From Verrucomicrobiota bacterium (GTDB lineage Bacteria; Verrucomicrobiota; Verrucomicrobiia; Verrucomicrobiales; Verrucomicrobiaceae): DNA of 26,005 nt. This document shows positions 1 through 8,002 of the stretch, in pieces. The DNA is taken from contig VFKY01000060.1 in assembly GCA_009885275.1 (NCBI GenBank), forward strand, positions 1-26,005, in the 5' to 3' direction. The translations under genes were made by a program, and so were the position numbers. The notes below the pieces were generated by a model. That model was not told where the DNA came from. It saw only the letters and a program-made list of their open reading frames with translations, and did no database searches. The first letter of the stretch is position 1; each line of letters starts with the position of its first letter.

Positions 1-165
1 AACCAGCGCTTTTGTGAAACAGGGGTCATTCACCGCACCAGCTGCTCGGTCTGTGATGTCCACCCTTGCGACCCCGGCACGTAGTTCAGCGCCTGCCAAT
101 GATGTCATGGACGTAGCCAGCAGGGCGATGAGAGATAGGGAGGCAGGCAAAAAGAGGCGAATCAT
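1..165 (-). CDS. Neutral/alkaline ceramidase-like secreted protein, N-terminal fragment
   Basis: Only the first 55 codons are inside the window; the gene runs off the left edge. The ATG is at 163-165 on the minus strand. Residues 1-26 form a signal peptide (MIRLFLPASLSLIALLA, ending near LAGA). The mature start reads LRAGVARVDIT and continues to VNDPCFTKALV. In the neutral ceramidase family (Pfam PF04734) the N-terminus typically reads xAGVAxxDITP followed by a HDPLYARALV-like strand, and this fragment fits that pattern. Such proteins are common in planctomycetes and Verrucomicrobia, mostly without a tested substrate, so ceramide hydrolysis is not implied. The usual Pro after DIT is Asp here. 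The call rests on a short stretch and the catalytic region is not visible. Confidence 0.6.
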   Translation of the reverse strand, partial: MIRLFLPASLSLIALLATSMTSLAGAELRAGVARVDITDRAAGAVNDPCFTKALV

Positions 166-264
166 ACCCAATCACTACAACAGAACCGTGGCATTCTTTC
201 CCATGGCAGGTTCAGTTGGTCACAAAACTATCAGATGTTATGACAAAATGTTACACCAAAGCAT

Positions 265-324
265 GGAGCGCGGATTTCAATCCTCAGCATTGCGCAACAC
301 ATGGCGGACTGAAGTCCATGCTCC
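265..324. repeat. REP-like inverted repeat, family A (paired copy)
   Basis: A left arm at 265-286 (GGAGCGCGGATTTCAATCCT...) and a right arm at 303-324 (GGCGGACTGAAGTCCATGCT...) are imperfect inverted copies. About 16 of 22 positions agree, and most differences are transitions compatible with G-U pairing. Each arm also has its own small dyad (GGATT-tc-AATCC and GGACT-ga-AGTCC). The element lies between two minus-strand genes. A single related arm occurs at 1355-1376. The form resembles dispersed REP/BIME elements. Confidence 0.6.
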
Positions 325-378
325 TGTCTCAGTTCATGGTGCCATGCTTCCCCTTAACCGTATGTTTCAATCAACATC

Positions 379-1266
379 TTAGGGTGTGCCCAGCACCTGC
401 TGCAACCACTCTCGCGCCTGCTTGCGCTCGGGAATATCCCGCAGTGTCCATGTGTCGTTGTGATTACGAAAAGGTATTGGCACATAGGTAAATTTCCCCG
501 CGACTCCAGTTTGTTCAAGATAGATGCGAGTAGAATCAATACTGTTCTCCATGCAGATGAACTGGGGTCGATTACCAAGCCGCTTCAATCTCGTCAACGC
601 TGAAGTCTTGTCAGCATTGGCATAAGGCCACGAGGTGGTGACGCCGTCATAATGGCTGTAGCAAACAAACGCGCGCCAGAGTTTTGCGATCTCGTCATCG
701 TGTAAGCCTATATAATTACAGGCGATGGAGCCGCGGGAAAAACCACAGAGGACGATGGCCGAGGTGTCGCCACCATAGCTTTGACAAACGGCTCTCACTG
801 TGGCGAGACAGTAACGCTTTGTTTCTTCAACATCTCCCCACCACGTGGACGCATTCGTTTTTGTGCCGTTCTTGATTTCGATATAGGGCAGGCACAACCA
901 AATAAATCCATGGCCGCCGGAGAGCCCGTAACCGATATTGCTGCCTTCCACCGTTCCTTCAGAGGTGTCGCCATACTTGTTTTTGTAACCACCATTGCCC
1001 GCGTATTCCACCAGTATCGGAAACTTCGCGCCCGGTTTCCAATCGACGGGAAGATAGAGCGCATGATGGGCTTGAGTGTTCTCCCACCCCTGTGTGGTCT
1101 GCTCTATTCGTTTACCCGCGGCAGGTGCTTCCTTCACCATGGGCGGCGCTGTAAGATCAACCGGCACGCTCGACAGATCCGGCAGTTCTGCGCTTAGCTT
1201 CATAGGGAATGAAGCGAGAAGCAGCAGCGTGTATTGCGCAAAGAGGAGATGATGGAGTTTAGTCAT
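379..1266 (-). CDS. Secreted alpha/beta-hydrolase (esterase-like)
   Basis: A 295-residue protein with a signal peptide (about residues 1-26, ending KLSA). The core has an alpha/beta-hydrolase layout: a strand PILVEYAGNGG near residue 83, the nucleophile elbow CGFSRGS at 174-180 with Ser177 as the likely nucleophile, and a late His269 in FRNHNDTW as the likely catalytic base. The acid residue is not certain; Asp207 or Asp244 are possible. The general look is that of PHB-depolymerase/feruloyl-esterase-like extracellular hydrolases. It lies between a ceramidase-like gene and another secreted esterase, all on the minus strand, but gaps of 213 and 122 bp holding repeats argue against one tight operon. 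The ATG start gives a good signal peptide directly. The substrate is unknown. Confidence 0.75.
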   Translation of the reverse strand: MTKLHHLLFAQYTLLLLASFPMKLSAELPDLSSVPVDLTAPPMVKEAPAAGKRIEQTTQGWENTQAHHALYLPVDWKPGAKFPILVEYAGNGGYKNKYGDTSEGTVEGSNIGYGLSGGHGFIWLCLPYIEIKNGTKTNASTWWGDVEETKRYCLATVRAVCQSYGGDTSAIVLCGFSRGSIACNYIGLHDDEIAKLWRAFVCYSHYDGVTTSWPYANADKTSALTRLKRLGNRPQFICMENSIDSTRIYLEQTGVAGKFTYVPIPFRNHNDTWTLRDIPERKQAREWLQQVLGTP

Positions 1267-1354
1267 TTCATCGCCTTTAAAAATTCCAGTTCAGGATCGG
1301 AAACCATCTCACATCGCGATCCTGGGCACAACAAGTATGGGCTTATGATACGAT

Positions 1355-1376
1355 GGCAGACTGAAGTCCACGCCCC
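1355..1376. repeat. REP-like repeat, family A (single arm)
   Basis: The 22-base segment matches the right arm of the repeat at 303-324 at 19 of 22 positions (core GGCAGACTGAAGTCC). I see no matching left arm next to it. It sits just beyond the 3' end of the esterase gene that ends at 1389. Confidence 0.55.
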
Positions 1377-1388
1377 ATGCTTTTTATA

Positions 1389-2321
1389 CTACTTCGTCTC
1401 GCGCCAGAGCCAGCGCATGGTATCAGGAAAGATACTGGCACCGTGTTTGCCGTTGTGTGTGCCTTCACCGAACACAAATTTGTAGTCCCATCCCGCGAAC
1501 TTAAGCGCGGCAGCCATGTCTTGATTGGCGAGAGGCCAGTTCCCAAACTGGTTGTCAACGTCACCGCTGCCATCTTGAAGAAAGACACGAATATTGCGAC
1601 GTTGCTCCAAGGTCTTTTGAAGTTCAGGCGTGTTATAAGTGTTCTTTGCCACTTCAAGCTGAGTCTTGCGAATCTGGGCGGGATAAATGTAGCCACCACG
1701 AATGTTTGTGAAACTGCCGATGTGACTGACCACTTTGCGGAAAGCATCAGGACGCTCCCATGCGACCACAAAGGCGCATATGCCACCACTGCTGCCACCG
1801 ACGATGGCGCGTTGTTCCGGGTTATCGGTAAGCTTGTATTGCTTGCTTACTTCGGGAAGAATTTCTTCCATGAGAAAGCGGGCGTAGTCTCCGTTGGGTG
1901 TGTCGTATTCAAAGCTGCGGTTGCTCCGTGGTTTATCCTTGGGGTCAGCAGCAGGGAAGTTGCCGGGACTGATGAAAATACCGATGGTTACCGGCATTTC
2001 TTTGGAGGCGATCAAGTTATCGAAAACATAGGTGGCGTTGTTGGGCCCAGGCTGCTTTTCATCACCTTTGGAGGCACCACCATCCTGAAAGACCATGACG
2101 GCAGCAGGCTTGGTTGCATCGTATTGGGCTGGCACATAGATCCACCAGTCGCGCACGGTGCCTTCATAAATCTTCGAATGCCATTGGGGCATCGGGACGA
2201 CCTTACCGCGAGGAACACCTTCTTTGGCGAGAGAGTCAGGCCCCAGCACATACTGGTCATCTTGGGGCGCAGCAAGAAGAGCGGTGGCAAAAACAAAGGG
2301 AAGAGTAAAACGGAGGAGCAT
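1389..2321 (-). CDS. Secreted esterase, Esterase D/enterochelin-esterase-like family
   Basis: A 310-residue secreted protein. Residues 1-18 are a signal peptide (MLLRFTLPFVFATALLAA). The domain matches the putative esterase family (PF00756): RDWWIYVPAQYD and PAAVMVFQDGG near residues 57-82, the nucleophile elbow IVGGSSGG at 173-180 with Ser177 predicted as nucleophile, a DGSGDVDN loop at 250-257 that probably gives the acid, and GTHNGKHG at 287-294 with the catalytic His. This layout is typical of planctomycete and verrucomicrobial secreted esterases related to Fes/IroE and to carbohydrate esterases. Possible substrates are acyl esters on polysaccharides or siderophores; nothing here decides between them. 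The 5' side carries a 7-bp tandem repeat about 20 bp before the start. Confidence 0.85.
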   Translation of the reverse strand: MLLRFTLPFVFATALLAAPQDDQYVLGPDSLAKEGVPRGKVVPMPQWHSKIYEGTVRDWWIYVPAQYDATKPAAVMVFQDGGASKGDEKQPGPNNATYVFDNLIASKEMPVTIGIFISPGNFPAADPKDKPRSNRSFEYDTPNGDYARFLMEEILPEVSKQYKLTDNPEQRAIVGGSSGGICAFVVAWERPDAFRKVVSHIGSFTNIRGGYIYPAQIRKTQLEVAKNTYNTPELQKTLEQRRNIRVFLQDGSGDVDNQFGNWPLANQDMAAALKFAGWDYKFVFGEGTHNGKHGASIFPDTMRWLWRETK

Positions 2322-2340
2322 GGGGAAGGATGGAGCTGAA

Positions 2341-2360
2341 GGATGAGGGATGAGGGATGA
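2341..2360. repeat. Short tandem repeat, about three copies of GGATGAG
   Basis: Three head-to-tail copies of the 7-mer GGATGAG (the last one lacks its final G) lie about 20 bp upstream of the minus-strand esterase start at 2321. A change in copy number would alter spacing in its leader. Confidence 0.6.
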
Positions 2361-2411
2361 AAACGCCGTGCTAGTCTTATGTCTTTCAGTCTTGTATCTT
2401 CTGTCGGGAAA

Positions 2412-3299
2412 TCATTGCACCATCTTTTCAAGCAACTTATGGCTGCGATCAAGTGCCTCCCGTTGTTCAGCGGTGACCTCTGGCCAAGCGAGCTTGAGTT
2501 TTTTTAATTCGTCTCGCAACACCATGGCTACAAGCAGTCGCATGTTACGCTTGTCATCAGCTGGAATGACATACCAGGGAGCTTGTTTGGTCGCCGTTTT
2601 TTTGATCATGTCTTCATAGGCGCTGACGTATTCATCCCAGTGCTCGCTCTCGGCCAGATCGGCTTCGTTGAATTTCCAGTTCTTGGTGTGATCTTCGATG
2701 CGAGCAAGAATGCGCTTGGTTTGCTCTTTTTTGGAAACGTTAAGGAAAAACTTCACCACCCTCGTGCCATTGCGGACGAGATGCTTTTCAAGATCACAGA
2801 TGCTCTCGTAGCGATGATCGAAGAGCGTTTTCATATCATGGAGTTCCTCCTTTGGCAGCCGTTGATATTTGGTGATGATTTCAGGATGCACCTTGCAGAT
2901 GAGCACTTCTTCATAGTAGCTGCGATTGAAGACTCCGATCTTGCCTCGCGGCGGCAGCTTCCGGGTGGTGCGCCAGAGGAAGTCGTGATTCAGCTCTTCA
3001 TCGCTCGGACTCTTGAATGAGCTGTCCTCCACTCCCTGTGGATTCACCCCACTGAAGACATGTTCGATGGTGCTGTCTTTTCCTGCGGCATCCGTGGCTT
3101 GGAAAATCACCAGCATCGAGTAGCGATTCTGCGCATACATCTGCGATTGCATTTCATGGATGTCCTTTTTCATGGTGGTCATCCTGCTTTGGTAGTCCTG
3201 TTTATCGATGTAGAGCTTAGCCGTTTTAGTAGGACTGTTTTTGAGCAGGAGAGGTTGCTTTTGAGGGTAGCAAAAATCGCTGGAGATTGGGAGATTCAT
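2412..3299 (-). CDS. ppk2: Polyphosphate kinase 2 family protein (polyphosphate:nucleotide phosphotransferase)
   Basis: A 295-residue cytoplasmic protein of the PPK2 family, of the TIGR03709-like type. It moves phosphate between polyphosphate and nucleoside mono- or diphosphates. Visible motifs are the Walker A variant FQATDAAGKDS (66-76), the following STIEHVFSGVNPQGV, the lid segment LWRTTRKLPPRGKIGVFNRSYYEEVL (108-133, containing the Walker B-like region), and the conserved KFFLNVSKKEQTKRI and APWYVIPADDK stretches. The Walker B-like FNRSYYEE has Asn where class I enzymes usually have Asp, which is normal for this subgroup. Length is usual for a one-domain PPK2. It could be class I, II or III; the direction and nucleotide preference cannot be set from sequence alone. 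It is followed at 90 bp by the esterase gene, so co-transcription is possible but not evident. Confidence 0.9.
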   Translation of the reverse strand: MNLPISSDFCYPQKQPLLLKNSPTKTAKLYIDKQDYQSRMTTMKKDIHEMQSQMYAQNRYSMLVIFQATDAAGKDSTIEHVFSGVNPQGVEDSSFKSPSDEELNHDFLWRTTRKLPPRGKIGVFNRSYYEEVLICKVHPEIITKYQRLPKEELHDMKTLFDHRYESICDLEKHLVRNGTRVVKFFLNVSKKEQTKRILARIEDHTKNWKFNEADLAESEHWDEYVSAYEDMIKKTATKQAPWYVIPADDKRNMRLLVAMVLRDELKKLKLAWPEVTAEQREALDRSHKLLEKMVQ

Positions 3300-3597
3300 G
3301 ATGAAAAAATGAGCCGGGTGTTTTTTAAAGAGGCCGCTTAATACTAAGATGGCAGACTCTATCGGAATGACAAGAGTTTGGGGGAAAGCCAGGACTTCTG
3401 CTGGGTGAGCAGCGAGGCACAGGGCACACCGCCAGTGAAGAGCGGGGCTAAGTCAACACACAGCGCTGTTCCAGACCAAATAAGCGAGCTCTCAGGAAAA
3501 CATCAGTTCAACAACCGCTCCCTTTTATTATCGCAGCAAAATTCTATGTTAATGATTTGCATCAGCCTGAAGTGATTCAGACGTAAATTTTTATTTA
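3300..3597. other. Intergenic stretch without a supported gene
   Basis: About 300 bp between the rsuA 3' end and the PPK2 5' end, both on the minus strand. It must hold the PPK2 promoter. A fragment GATGGCAGACT at about 3349-3359 resembles the start of repeat family A but does not continue. I see no RNA gene or convincing terminator. Confidence 0.5.
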
Positions 3598-4305
3598 TCA
3601 CTCTGATGTGACGTGGAAAGTTTGTAACTCTTCAGCAGTGAGGGGGCGCCACTGTCCTACCGCTAGATTGCTCGGCAGTTTGATGCTGCCGATGCTTTCG
3701 CGATGCAGGCTTATGACGCGGTTGTTCACACGGTGGAACATGCGTTTGACTTGATGGTAGCGACCTTCGTAAAGCGTTAGTCGCGCATGATGCTTATCAA
3801 GAATGATGAGCCGCGCAGGCAGGGTAGTTAGGTCTTCAGTGTGAAAATAGAAGCCCTCAGCAAATGCGGCAACAGCTTCGAGGGCGATCGGTTCAGAGGT
3901 TTCGACGAGATAGACCTTAGGCACTTTTTTGTCCGGAGTCATGAGGCGTTTCGACCAGCGACCGTCGTTGGTCAGTAACACCAATCCTGAGGTGTTGCGG
4001 TCGAGTCGGCCGGCGATATGTAGCGTGGATCTATCGGGATCGTCGATTAAATCAAGAATGGTGGGGTGAGTGTCATCCATTGTAGCGCTGAGGTATCCCA
4101 TCGGTTTGTGCAGCATTAGATAGATTGCCCGCTCAGATTCTTGAATCACTCGCGTGTCCAGTTCAATGCGCGAGAAGCGATTCACCTCACGCGTGCCATC
4201 GGTGACCAGATTGCCATCCACGCTGACGCGCTTCTCCATGAGCAGGCGACGAGCGTTTTTTCCGCCCATGGCGTCATGCTTGGCGAGGAAGCGGTCGAGT
4301 TTCAT
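3598..4305 (-). CDS. rsuA: 16S rRNA pseudouridine synthase, RsuA family
   Basis: A 235-residue protein, close to E. coli RsuA (231). The N-terminal S4 RNA-binding domain covers about residues 1-50 (MKLDRFLAK...RRLLMEKRVSVDGNLV). The catalytic domain has LMLHKPMGYLS (63-73) and the signature AGRLDRNTSGLVLLTNDG (98-115), with Asp102 as the catalytic aspartate. The C-terminal part YEGRYHQVKRMF and RVISLHRESIGSIKL is typical of RsuA/RluB/RluE. RsuA converts U516 of 16S rRNA to pseudouridine. RluB or RluE-type target choice cannot be fully excluded, but length and the MFHRVNNRVISLHRE region favour RsuA. It is divergent from the HAD gene at 4399, with 93 bp between. Confidence 0.88.
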   Translation of the reverse strand: MKLDRFLAKHDAMGGKNARRLLMEKRVSVDGNLVTDGTREVNRFSRIELDTRVIQESERAIYLMLHKPMGYLSATMDDTHPTILDLIDDPDRSTLHIAGRLDRNTSGLVLLTNDGRWSKRLMTPDKKVPKVYLVETSEPIALEAVAAFAEGFYFHTEDLTTLPARLIILDKHHARLTLYEGRYHQVKRMFHRVNNRVISLHRESIGSIKLPSNLAVGQWRPLTAEELQTFHVTSE

Positions 4306-4398
4306 GCAGGGTTATTCATTCACGCTATCGGGGCTATTCGCGATTAAAATTGTGTATCGTATTGAAAGCCGGTCGAGTTCCGCCAATGTCTGTGACTC

Positions 4399-5172
4399 AT
4401 GGAGCAATCTACTCAGCAACAAGAAATGACGGATGGCCGTAGTTTTGCATTTTTCGATCTCGATCATACTTTGTTGCCCTTTGATACACAGGCCATGTTT
4501 TGCAATTTTGTGTTGCAGCAAGAACGCCTGCGCTCGTTCTACATGCTTGGATTTTTACCCATAGCGATATTGCGTGCTTTCAAGCTGGTGCGAACCGTCA
4601 CCGCAAAGCGGGCTTTCATGGGATACCTGACCGGTATGGACCGGGAAACCCTCCGTAGTAGGGCGCGGGACTTTGCGGAAAAGGTCGTCAAACCACAGAT
4701 ATATCCCGAGTTGCTGACCATCATCGAAGAGCACCGGAGGCTCGGCCGCGTCTTGGTTCTAAACACCGCCAGCCCCGATTTCTATCCACATGAAATTGCT
4801 CGTATCTTTGGATTTGATCATTGTGTTGCCACCAAAATCGAGCCGCATGATCCCATGCCCTTTATGCCGGTGGTGATCGGTAGTAATAATAAGCGCGAAG
4901 CCAAGATCGAAGCGATGCGTCGGGAGCTTCCTGTGGTCGCTGGAGCGACAGAGCAGCAATTGAAAGATTCGTGGTCGTATTCAGATAGTGCTGCGGATTT
5001 GCCTCTGTTGGAGTTCGCTGGCCATGCCGTGTTGATTCATCCTAATGCAAAATTGGCCGCGATTGGTGCGGAGCGTGGTTGGCAAGTTTTGAGGCCAAAG
5101 CGGCCCTATGGTAGCAGGGTTGGTGATATCCTTTGTTCACTGAAGCAGGCTTTGGGATTTTATCGGTATTGA
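4399..5172 (+). CDS. HAD superfamily subfamily IB phosphatase (SerB-like)
   Basis: A 257-residue protein with all HAD motifs: motif I FFDLDHTLL (18-26, nucleophile Asp20, acid/base Asp22), an all-alpha cap of the IB type, motif II NTASP (near 129), a conserved Lys in the motif III region, and motif IV SYSDSAADLPLLEFAG with SDSAADLP giving the metal-binding acids. The ending AVLIHPNAKLAAIGAERGWQVLR is typical of TIGR01490-type HAD-IB hydrolases. These are phosphoserine-phosphatase-like; some act on phospholipid or small-molecule phosphates. The substrate is unknown. The first ATG is used; an in-frame ATG nine codons on (4426) is an equally good start because neither has a clear ribosome binding site. 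Confidence 0.82.
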   Translation: MEQSTQQQEMTDGRSFAFFDLDHTLLPFDTQAMFCNFVLQQERLRSFYMLGFLPIAILRAFKLVRTVTAKRAFMGYLTGMDRETLRSRARDFAEKVVKPQIYPELLTIIEEHRRLGRVLVLNTASPDFYPHEIARIFGFDHCVATKIEPHDPMPFMPVVIGSNNKREAKIEAMRRELPVVAGATEQQLKDSWSYSDSAADLPLLEFAGHAVLIHPNAKLAAIGAERGWQVLRPKRPYGSRVGDILCSLKQALGFYRY

Positions 5173-5231
5173 CAGGATATGACGATGTTATGACAGAAAA
5201 TAGGCTGCGATTCCGTTTGCTCATGCGACAC

Positions 5232-5245
5232 AATCTCAATAGATT
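5232..5245. promoter_or_regulatory. Inverted repeat upstream of feoA, possible operator
   Basis: AATCT-CAAT-AGATT forms a perfect 5-bp dyad with a 4-bp centre, 46 bp before the feoA start, in the only promoter-sized gap of the feo operon. It does not match the Fur box consensus. The assignment as an operator is a guess from position. Confidence 0.22.
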
Positions 5246-5291
5246 CCACCTTAATCGTTCGTTGTAGTAAGTAAGAAGCCTTTCTTTAATC

Positions 5292-5531
5292 ATGTCTGTC
5301 ACCACCATCCTTTCTGATCTTGCTGTTGGTAATACGGCGGTGATTCAAGACATGCCTACTGGGCACGATGCGCATCTTACGCGGTTGCGAGAGCTAGGTT
5401 TGGTGCCAGGCACAAGAGTGCGCCTCGTACGACGTGCGCCTTTGGGGGATCCTATTGAAATATCGGTGAGAGGTTCTCGGATCGCGATGAGGTGCAGTGA
5501 AGCTCAGCATATCAAAATTTTGACCGAGTAA
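5292..5531 (+). CDS. feoA: Ferrous iron transport protein A
   Basis: A 79-residue cytoplasmic SH3-like protein. The sequence has the FeoA pattern: LAVGNTAVIQDMP, then LTRLRELGLVPGTRVRLVRRAPLGDPIEISVRGSRIAMR, then a closing SEAQHIKI strand. FeoA assists FeoB-driven Fe(II) uptake at the inner membrane, though its exact role is unsettled. The stop codon lies 3 bp before feoB, so the two are surely one transcript. The length is normal for a single-domain FeoA. Confidence 0.93.
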   Translation: MSVTTILSDLAVGNTAVIQDMPTGHDAHLTRLRELGLVPGTRVRLVRRAPLGDPIEISVRGSRIAMRCSEAQHIKILTE

Positions 5532-5534
5532 TGT

Positions 5535-7646
5535 ATGTCCGCTGTGGTCACAGAAACTAATAGCCAAGTATCAGGAGACACTTCATCCCGTGAGACACTC
5601 GTTGCGCTGGTGGGGAATCCCAATTGCGGTAAAAGTACGCTTTTTAATATCCTCACGGGGCTGAAACAAAAAGTCGCCAACTATCCAGGCGTTACCGTAG
5701 AAAAACGTGAAGGGACTTGTTTTTCTCAGCATGGGAAAAAGATGCGTCTGATCGACCTTCCTGGGGCTTACAGTCTGAATGCTCGTTCCCCTGATGAAGC
5801 AGTCGTGCGTGATGTTTTGATGGGAAGACGTCATGACACACCCCGTCCTGATGTCGTAGTGTTGGTGGCTGACGCTTCTAATTTGGAGCGCAATCTATAC
5901 TTGGCCACGCAAGTTTTGGAATTGGGGCTGCCTGCCATTCTTGTGCTAAACATGATGGACATTGCGGATGCCAAGCAGTGGCGCATTGATCTGGCTCTTT
6001 TGAGTGAAAGGCTCGGGGTGCCCGTCATTCCAATGCAGGCCACAGCGGAAAAGGGGATCATTGAGTTGAAGGCGGCGATGAGTCGTAAGCTTGCAAGTCC
6101 ACCTTTGCGGCATCCTCCAATTCCAGCTGAAATTTATGCAACTTTGGATTTAGTGAGACAAGAGTTGGTCGGTACAGGTGCCCTGCATAACTTTGGTGGA
6201 CTGCTCGAACCGCTCTACCTTATTTCCGATCACGACCCGGAGCACTATGGAATTGATGATGCACATTTGAGTCGGATCACGGCGGGGCATGATGCCTTGG
6301 AGAAACAGTTTCCCGGTTGGGAAGATGTATTAGTGGCGGCAAGGTATGAGTCCATCGAGAAGCTTTTACACGATGTATTGCGTCGCCCTGAACGCGAAGA
6401 AAGCACGCTGACCGATAAGCTTGATGCCGTTCTGCTGCATCCGTTTTGGGGATGGGCTTGCTTACTGGGCTTTTTGGGATTGGTTTTTTATAGCATCTTC
6501 TCGCTCGCCGAGGGGCCGATGGGTTGGATTGATGACGCAACAGGATTTGTTGGTGACTGGGTGGAAACAAAGATGCCAGAAGGAGATTTGCGTGACCTAA
6601 TGGTGAACGGAGTCATTGCTGGTGTTGGTGGTGTGGTGATCTTCTTGCCTCAGATTCTCATCCTCTTTTTCTTCATCGGACTGATGGAGGACACGGGGTA
6701 CATGTCGCGTGTCGCCTTCATCGTGGATCGTCTCATGTCGAAGGTTGGATTGAATGGACGATCTTTTGTCCCGTTTTTAAGCTCCTACGCCTGTGCCGTG
6801 CCCGGGATCATGGCCACACGCACGATTGCCAGCGTGAAGGATCGGCTCATCACTATTCTTATCGTGCCGTTGGCGAGTTGTTCCGCGCGCGTGCCGGTAT
6901 ACTTATTACTTATCGCTACCCTCGTGCCCTCCACCGCGGTGTCCACGGGAGTGAAGGTGCTTATCATGCTCTCGATGTATGCACTGGGAACCTTTGGAGC
7001 CTTTGGATTTGCCTGGCTCTTTAATCGCACGCTGATGAAGGGGCAGAGCGCCTTGATGGTCTTGGAAATGCCGAGTTATAAGCGCCCCGCCGTGAAGACT
7101 ATTTTGCTCTACATGCTGGAGCGCGCCAGGCTCTTCCTGATGCGGGCCGGCACGGTCATCATGGGATTATCTATTCTTCTGTGGGCAGCGATGACCTATC
7201 CCAAGAGCGAGGGGGACGAGTCTTCGCGACTAGCGCACAGTCTAGCTGGGAAGGCCGGACATGTCATTGAACCTATCATCAAGCCTCTAGGGTTCGACTG
7301 GAAGATCGGCATCGGCCTGATCGCCAGCTTTGCTGCACGTGAAGTGTTTGTCAGCACCATGGGCATTATCTACGCGGTGGAAAGCAGTGATGACGATACA
7401 ACGTCTCTCCGCGAACACATGCGGGCGGAGCAATGGCCGAACGGCAAACCTGTCTATACGCCACTCGTTTGCGTCAGCTTGATGGTTTTTTTTGTTTTCG
7501 CCATGCAATGTCTGAGCACGGTCGCGGTCGTCAAAAGAGAGACCAATGGATGGAAGTGGCCGCTCTTCCAGATCGCCTACATGACCGGTGCCGCCTATCT
7601 CGCGAGCTTGTTGGTCTATCAGGGAGGGACGTTGCTTGGCTTCTGA
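5535..7646 (+). CDS. feoB: Ferrous iron transporter FeoB
   Basis: A 703-residue inner-membrane Fe(II) transporter with an N-terminal G domain. G1 is GNPNCGKS (27-34), the G2/switch I region is VANYPGVTVEKREG (47-60), G3 is DLPG (74-77), G4 is NMMD (139-142). A helical GDI-like spacer follows to about residue 290. The membrane part has the two Gate domains: GYMSRVAFIVDRLMSKVGLNGRSFVPFLSSYACAVPG holds the conserved Cys and Ser-rich translocation path, and AAREVFVSTMGIIYA is the second Gate motif. Complete and in frame, usual length for FeoB. It is coupled to feoA (3 bp gap) and followed after 4 bp by a small Cys-rich membrane protein. It is the main Fe(II) importer under anoxic or low-oxygen conditions. 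Confidence 0.97.
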   Translation: MSAVVTETNSQVSGDTSSRETLVALVGNPNCGKSTLFNILTGLKQKVANYPGVTVEKREGTCFSQHGKKMRLIDLPGAYSLNARSPDEAVVRDVLMGRRHDTPRPDVVVLVADASNLERNLYLATQVLELGLPAILVLNMMDIADAKQWRIDLALLSERLGVPVIPMQATAEKGIIELKAAMSRKLASPPLRHPPIPAEIYATLDLVRQELVGTGALHNFGGLLEPLYLISDHDPEHYGIDDAHLSRITAGHDALEKQFPGWEDVLVAARYESIEKLLHDVLRRPEREESTLTDKLDAVLLHPFWGWACLLGFLGLVFYSIFSLAEGPMGWIDDATGFVGDWVETKMPEGDLRDLMVNGVIAGVGGVVIFLPQILILFFFIGLMEDTGYMSRVAFIVDRLMSKVGLNGRSFVPFLSSYACAVPGIMATRTIASVKDRLITILIVPLASCSARVPVYLLLIATLVPSTAVSTGVKVLIMLSMYALGTFGAFGFAWLFNRTLMKGQSALMVLEMPSYKRPAVKTILLYMLERARLFLMRAGTVIMGLSILLWAAMTYPKSEGDESSRLAHSLAGKAGHVIEPIIKPLGFDWKIGIGLIASFAAREVFVSTMGIIYAVESSDDDTTSLREHMRAEQWPNGKPVYTPLVCVSLMVFFVFAMQCLSTVAVVKRETNGWKWPLFQIAYMTGAAYLASLLVYQGGTLLGF

Positions 7647-7650
7647 CGTG

Positions 7651-7794
7651 ATGAATCAAGACTGGCAAAGTTGGGCAGCAATCGGAGTGGTGATATTCAC
7701 CATCATCATCTTCCTCGCGCGCTCCCTCCGCAAAAAGAAGAAGGGCGGCGGCTGTTCGAACTGCTCCGGCTCCAAGGCTCCACCGAAACTGTGA
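7651..7794 (+). CDS. FeoB-associated Cys-rich membrane protein
   Basis: A 47-residue protein starting at the ATG four bases after the feoB stop (a GTG codon directly before it is also in frame). One membrane helix covers about residues 8-24 (WAAIGVVIFTIIIFLA), followed by a basic patch RSLRKKKK and a CSNCSG motif at about 34-39. This single-helix plus CxxC form matches the FeoB-associated Cys-rich membrane protein family (PF12669), which occurs next to feoB in many bacteria that lack FeoC. The role in iron uptake is not established; the Cys pair could bind Fe or an iron-sulfur centre. The longer in-frame reading from 7588 lies within feoB and is rejected. Confidence 0.8.
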   Translation: MNQDWQSWAAIGVVIFTIIIFLARSLRKKKKGGGCSNCSGSKAPPKL

Positions 7795-7930
7795 CGCTGT
7801 GTTGATTCGTTCAAAACGCTTCCATAACGGTCGTTTCATTTGATCACACCTTGCCGGTGAGGACATATTCCGATTACGTTTGCCTCCGCTGGCTGAAATA
7901 AAAGACAGATTTCAATCCTTGTTTCACTTT

Positions 7931-7957
7931 GAAATAAAACGGCTAAAAAGTTTAATT
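7931..7957. promoter_or_regulatory. Direct repeat 1 upstream of fic, possible operator
   Basis: A 27-bp segment (core AAATAAAACGGCTAAAAA) matches the segment at 8003-8029 at 23 of 27 positions in the same orientation, with starts 72 bp apart. It lies 73 bp before the fic start codon. The even spacing near seven helical turns fits cooperative binding of a regulator, perhaps the winged-helix domain of the Fic protein itself. Confidence 0.4.
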
Positions 7958-8002
7958 TTGGCTCGCAAAATGTAAGAAATGTTTCAATCTACCCCTATCA
8001 AT

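Noticed and set aside
1377..2339. Long plus-strand open frame (320 codons)
   Set aside because: It is the mirror of the Esterase-D-like gene at 1389-2321, which has a signal peptide and catalytic motifs. The plus-strand reading has no family features.
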